Assembly (NCBI RefSeq): GCF_002531725.1
Contig: NZ_NWSQ01000006.1
Location: forward strand, 221,118 to 285,117
Source of the DNA: Rhizobium sp. L43
Lineage (GTDB): Bacteria > Pseudomonadota > Alphaproteobacteria > Rhizobiales > Rhizobiaceae
Direction: 5' to 3'
Length of the DNA: 64,000 nucleotides
Shown here: piece by piece, positions 61,662-64,000 of the stretch
Layout: each line of letters starts with the position of its first letter
Position numbering within the stretch: the stretch's first letter is position 1
Made by a program: the position numbers and the translations under genes
Notes under the pieces: model-generated
What the model was told of the DNA's origin: nothing
Databases searched by the model: none
What the model saw: only the letters and a program-made list of their open reading frames with translations

Positions 61662-63464
61662 CTATTTCGCGGCGGCGAGCACGTCCTCGTTGGCGGCGTC
61701 GAATTGCAGCCGCGCCAGCCGGGCATAGATGCCGCCGTGACGGATCAGGCTCTGATGCGTACCCTCTTCGACGACGCGGCCCTGATCCATGACGAGGATG
61801 CGGTCGGCCTTCAGCACGGTTGCCAGGCGATGGGCGATGACGAGCGTCGTGCGGCCGTCGACCAGGCCGTCGAGCGCCTTCTGCACCAGCGTCTCACTTT
61901 CGGCGTCAAGTGCGGAGGTCGCCTCGTCGAGCAGCAGTACGGGCGCGTTTTTGAGGATGGCACGCGCGATGGCGATGCGCTGACGCTGGCCGCCCGAGAG
62001 TGTGATGCCACGTTCGCCGACCTCGGTCTCGTAGCCCTGATCCAGCCGCGTGATGAATTCATCGGCCTGGGCGGCAAGGGCTGCGGCGCGGACCTCGTCA
62101 CGCGAGGCGCCGGGACGGCCGAAGGCGATATTGTCGTGGATCGAGGCCGCAAAGATGGTGACGTCCTGCGGCACGATGGCGATGCGCTGGCGCAACTCGT
62201 CTGGTGTCGTCAGCTGCGCATCGATATCGTCGATCTTCACGCTGCCCTGTTGCGGATCGTAGAAACGCAAGAGCAGCGAGAAGACGGTGCTCTTGCCGGC
62301 ACCGGAAGGGCCGACGATAGCAACGGTCTCGCCGGGCGTGATGGCGAAGCTTAAGCCATGCAGCGCCGATTTGCCAGGACGCGAGGGATAGGCGAAATGC
62401 ACGCCGGAAAATTCGACGCGGCCACGGCCGGGCGACGGGAGAGGCTCAGGGCTGGTGGGGGCGGCGATCGGCGAGACCTCGTCGAGCAGTTCGGTCAGCC
62501 GGTCGGCGGCGCCGGCTGCCTGCGAGAGTTCGCCCCAGACTTCCGACAGCGCGCCTAGCGAACCGGCTGATATGACGGCATAGAGCAGGAACTGGCCGAG
62601 CGTGCCGGCCGAAAGCGTGCCGGCAAGCACGCTGTGGGCGCCGAACCAGAGTACGGCGACAACGCTGCCGAAAATCAGCGTGATGGCAATCCCCGTCAGC
62701 AGGGCGCGGGAGCGGATGGCGGCGCGGGCGGCTTCATAGGCGGATTCGACGGCGGCGCCGTAACGTGTCGCTGCGGCATCCTCGCCGTTGAAGGCCTGGA
62801 CGGTGCGGGTGGCGGCGATCGTCTCGTTGGCGAAGGCGGAAGCCTCGGCGAGCGTATCCTGGGCGGCGCGCGAGCGCTTGCGCACCGATCGGCCGAAGGC
62901 GACGAGCGGGAAGACGATCAGCGGGATCGCCCCGATGACGAGGCTCGAAAGCTTCGGCGAGGTGACGATCATCATGCCCATCGCGCCGAGACAGAGGATG
63001 AGGTTTCTGAGCGCCACCGAGGCGGTGGCGCCGACGGCGGATTTGATCTGCGTCGTATCGGCGGTCAGCCGCGAGACGATCTCACCGGACTGGTTGACGT
63101 CGAAGAAGGAGGGCGACAGCCTCGTCACATGGGCAAAGACATCGCGGCGAAGATCGGCGACGATGCGCTCGCCGATGGTGATGACGAAATAATAGCGCAG
63201 CGCGCTCGCGACCGCGAGCACGACGGCCATGACCATCAGCATGGCGAAGTAGCTGTTGATGAAGCGGCCGTCGGACTGGGTGAAGCCGTGATCGATCATG
63301 CGGCGCACGGCAAGCGGCAGTGTCAGCGAGGTGACGGCGGCAAGCGCCAGCGATATCAGCGCGCCGGCGACCATGCCGCGATAGCGCATGACATAAGGTG
63401 TCAGCCTGCCGAGCGGCCGCAGCGACCGCCTCTTGTTTTCCTCAGCCCGTACCTGCTCTGCCAA
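61662..63464 (-). CDS. ABC exporter (MsbA/LmrA-like fused half-transporter)
   Basis: 600-residue protein: six-helix membrane domain (about 20-320), then an ATPase domain with Walker A GPSGAGKST (385-393), Q-loop VPQDVTIFAASI, signature LSGGQRQRIAIARAI, Walker B VLLLDEATSALD and switch His in VIAHRL. It should form a homodimer exporting lipids, peptides or drugs. It is on the minus strand, 143 bases upstream of the Bug-type gene, with no partner genes. Confidence 0.95.
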   Translation of the reverse strand: MAEQVRAEENKRRSLRPLGRLTPYVMRYRGMVAGALISLALAAVTSLTLPLAVRRMIDHGFTQSDGRFINSYFAMLMVMAVVLAVASALRYYFVITIGERIVADLRRDVFAHVTRLSPSFFDVNQSGEIVSRLTADTTQIKSAVGATASVALRNLILCLGAMGMMIVTSPKLSSLVIGAIPLIVFPLVAFGRSVRKRSRAAQDTLAEASAFANETIAATRTVQAFNGEDAAATRYGAAVESAYEAARAAIRSRALLTGIAITLIFGSVVAVLWFGAHSVLAGTLSAGTLGQFLLYAVISAGSLGALSEVWGELSQAAGAADRLTELLDEVSPIAAPTSPEPLPSPGRGRVEFSGVHFAYPSRPGKSALHGLSFAITPGETVAIVGPSGAGKSTVFSLLLRFYDPQQGSVKIDDIDAQLTTPDELRQRIAIVPQDVTIFAASIHDNIAFGRPGASRDEVRAAALAAQADEFITRLDQGYETEVGERGITLSGGQRQRIAIARAILKNAPVLLLDEATSALDAESETLVQKALDGLVDGRTTLVIAHRLATVLKADRILVMDQGRVVEEGTHQSLIRHGGIYARLARLQFDAANEDVLAAAK

Positions 63465-63511
63465 ATCGTCTCCGATCGCCCGCAGGACCCGCGCAATGCG
63501 GCCTGTTGGCT

Positions 63512-63540
63512 CTTGTTATCCCGGCGTCCTTCATGTATAG
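63512..63540 (+). promoter_or_regulatory. Likely promoter of rpmE
   Basis: CTTGTT (63512-63517), 17-base spacer, GTATAG (63535-63540). Matches the rhizobial CTTGAC/CTATAT consensus at four of six positions each. It would give a leader of about 110 bases to ATG 63658. Confidence 0.45.
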
Positions 63541-63657
63541 GCACCGCATCCTAATGGGAAGCCGTAGCCATCACGACTGCGGCTTCATTTATTCAATCGG
63601 TTCGTCGGCCGCAACTGCATGCGGCAAATTGAACTCCGGTATCGCAGGAAGATTGTT

Positions 63658-63879
63658 ATGAAGGCAGGCATCCATCCCGACTATCACATGATCAAGGTGG
63701 TCATGACCGATGGCACCGAATACGAAACCCGCTCGACCTGGGGTTCGGAGGGCGCTGTCATGAACCTCGAAATCGATTCCAAGTCGCATCCGGCCTGGAC
63801 CGGCGGCAACCAGCAGCTCATGGACCGCGGTGGCCGCGTCTCCAAGTTCAACAAGCGTTTCGGCGGCCTCGGCCTCTAA
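63658..63879 (+). CDS. rpmE: 50S ribosomal protein L31, cysteine-free form
   Basis: 73-residue L31 ([58 protein letters not shown]). It has no CxxC zinc ligands, so it is the C-minus form. ATG 63658 is the family start; the frame is open from 63619. Single-gene unit with a terminator. Confidence 0.97.
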   Translation: MKAGIHPDYHMIKVVMTDGTEYETRSTWGSEGAVMNLEIDSKSHPAWTGGNQQLMDRGGRVSKFNKRFGGLGL

Positions 63880-63906
63880 TCGCTTCTGCTCGACGGAATT
63901 TGAAGG

Positions 63907-63930
63907 AGCCCGGTTTTGCCGGGCTTTTTT
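63907..63930 (+). terminator. Rho-independent terminator after rpmE
   Basis: agcccgg-ttttg-ccgggct followed by a run of T. Nothing further is seen from here to the end of the window. Confidence 0.93.
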
Positions 63931-64000
63931 GCGTGTGCGCCAGGCATGGCGCGTGGTGCGAGAGCACCGTTTGATCGGGCTGGTATCCGGTCGATGACTT

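Overview
This window looks like a chromosomal stretch from an alphaproteobacterium of the Rhizobium leguminosarum / R. etli type. That call rests on recognising the proteins and their order, not on a search. Supporting points are the high G+C, the dense coding, a bacterial homospermidine synthase, Brucella-like Omp10, a GapR/DUF2312 protein, DUF1036, DUF1244 and DUF882 proteins, CTTGAC-like promoters and palindromic intergenic repeats of rhizobial type. I see no phage genes, insertion sequences, CRISPR arrays, rRNA or tRNA. The window reads as core or conserved accessory chromosome rather than an island.

Layout. 1-9 kb: gltD, a conserved unknown, then envelope genes (SGNH hydrolase, MltB-type lytic transglycosylase, galU, beta-barrel outer membrane protein, KpsF/KdsD isomerase). 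9-18.6 kb: NfeD/SPFH pair, hemH, a LysM-tailed 5'-nucleotidase, a small membrane protein, Omp10, homospermidine synthase, and a pabB-pabC-yciI operon for p-aminobenzoate. 18.7-18.85 kb: a 159-bp inverted-repeat element. 18.9-28.3 kb: pepF, an orphan NtrC-type response regulator, a secreted DUF882 protein, gapR, DUF1244, an N-formylglutamate amidohydrolase-like gene, and DUF1036 coupled to pyk. 28.4-37.7 kb: LysE exporter, a LysR-controlled tautomerase/cupin/DUF4865 operon, PhyH dioxygenase, PLP dehydratase, Ggt, hydrolase, TPR protein and ribosomal protein L36. 37.8-43.2 kb: purEK, two YdcH-like proteins, ArsR, TauE/SafE, a degenerate ThiE-like protein and a Sel1-repeat protein.

43.2-55.0 kb: a complete chemotaxis-type signalling operon, STAS-cheY-cheA-cheW-mcp-mcp-cheW-cheR-cheB, with a divergent soluble MCP-like protein whose signalling tip is heavily altered. 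It resembles, from memory, the second (che2) cluster of R. leguminosarum. It is followed by an inositol monophosphatase and a MotA/ExbB-like plus MotB/OmpA-like pair that is not next to flagellar genes. 58.3-60.4 kb: an ECF42-type sigma factor with its YCII/DGPF partner, and DUF1508. 60.5-64 kb: a Bug-type solute-binding protein, an ABC exporter and rpmE (L31).

The best candidates for something under-described are the soluble degenerate MCP opposite the STAS-headed che operon, the C-terminal tail shared by the two linked MCPs, and the non-flagellar MotAB-like pair. Lesser points are the ThiE-like pseudoenzyme, the zinc-site-free L36/L31 pair with a hairpin in the L36 leader, and several palindromic elements.
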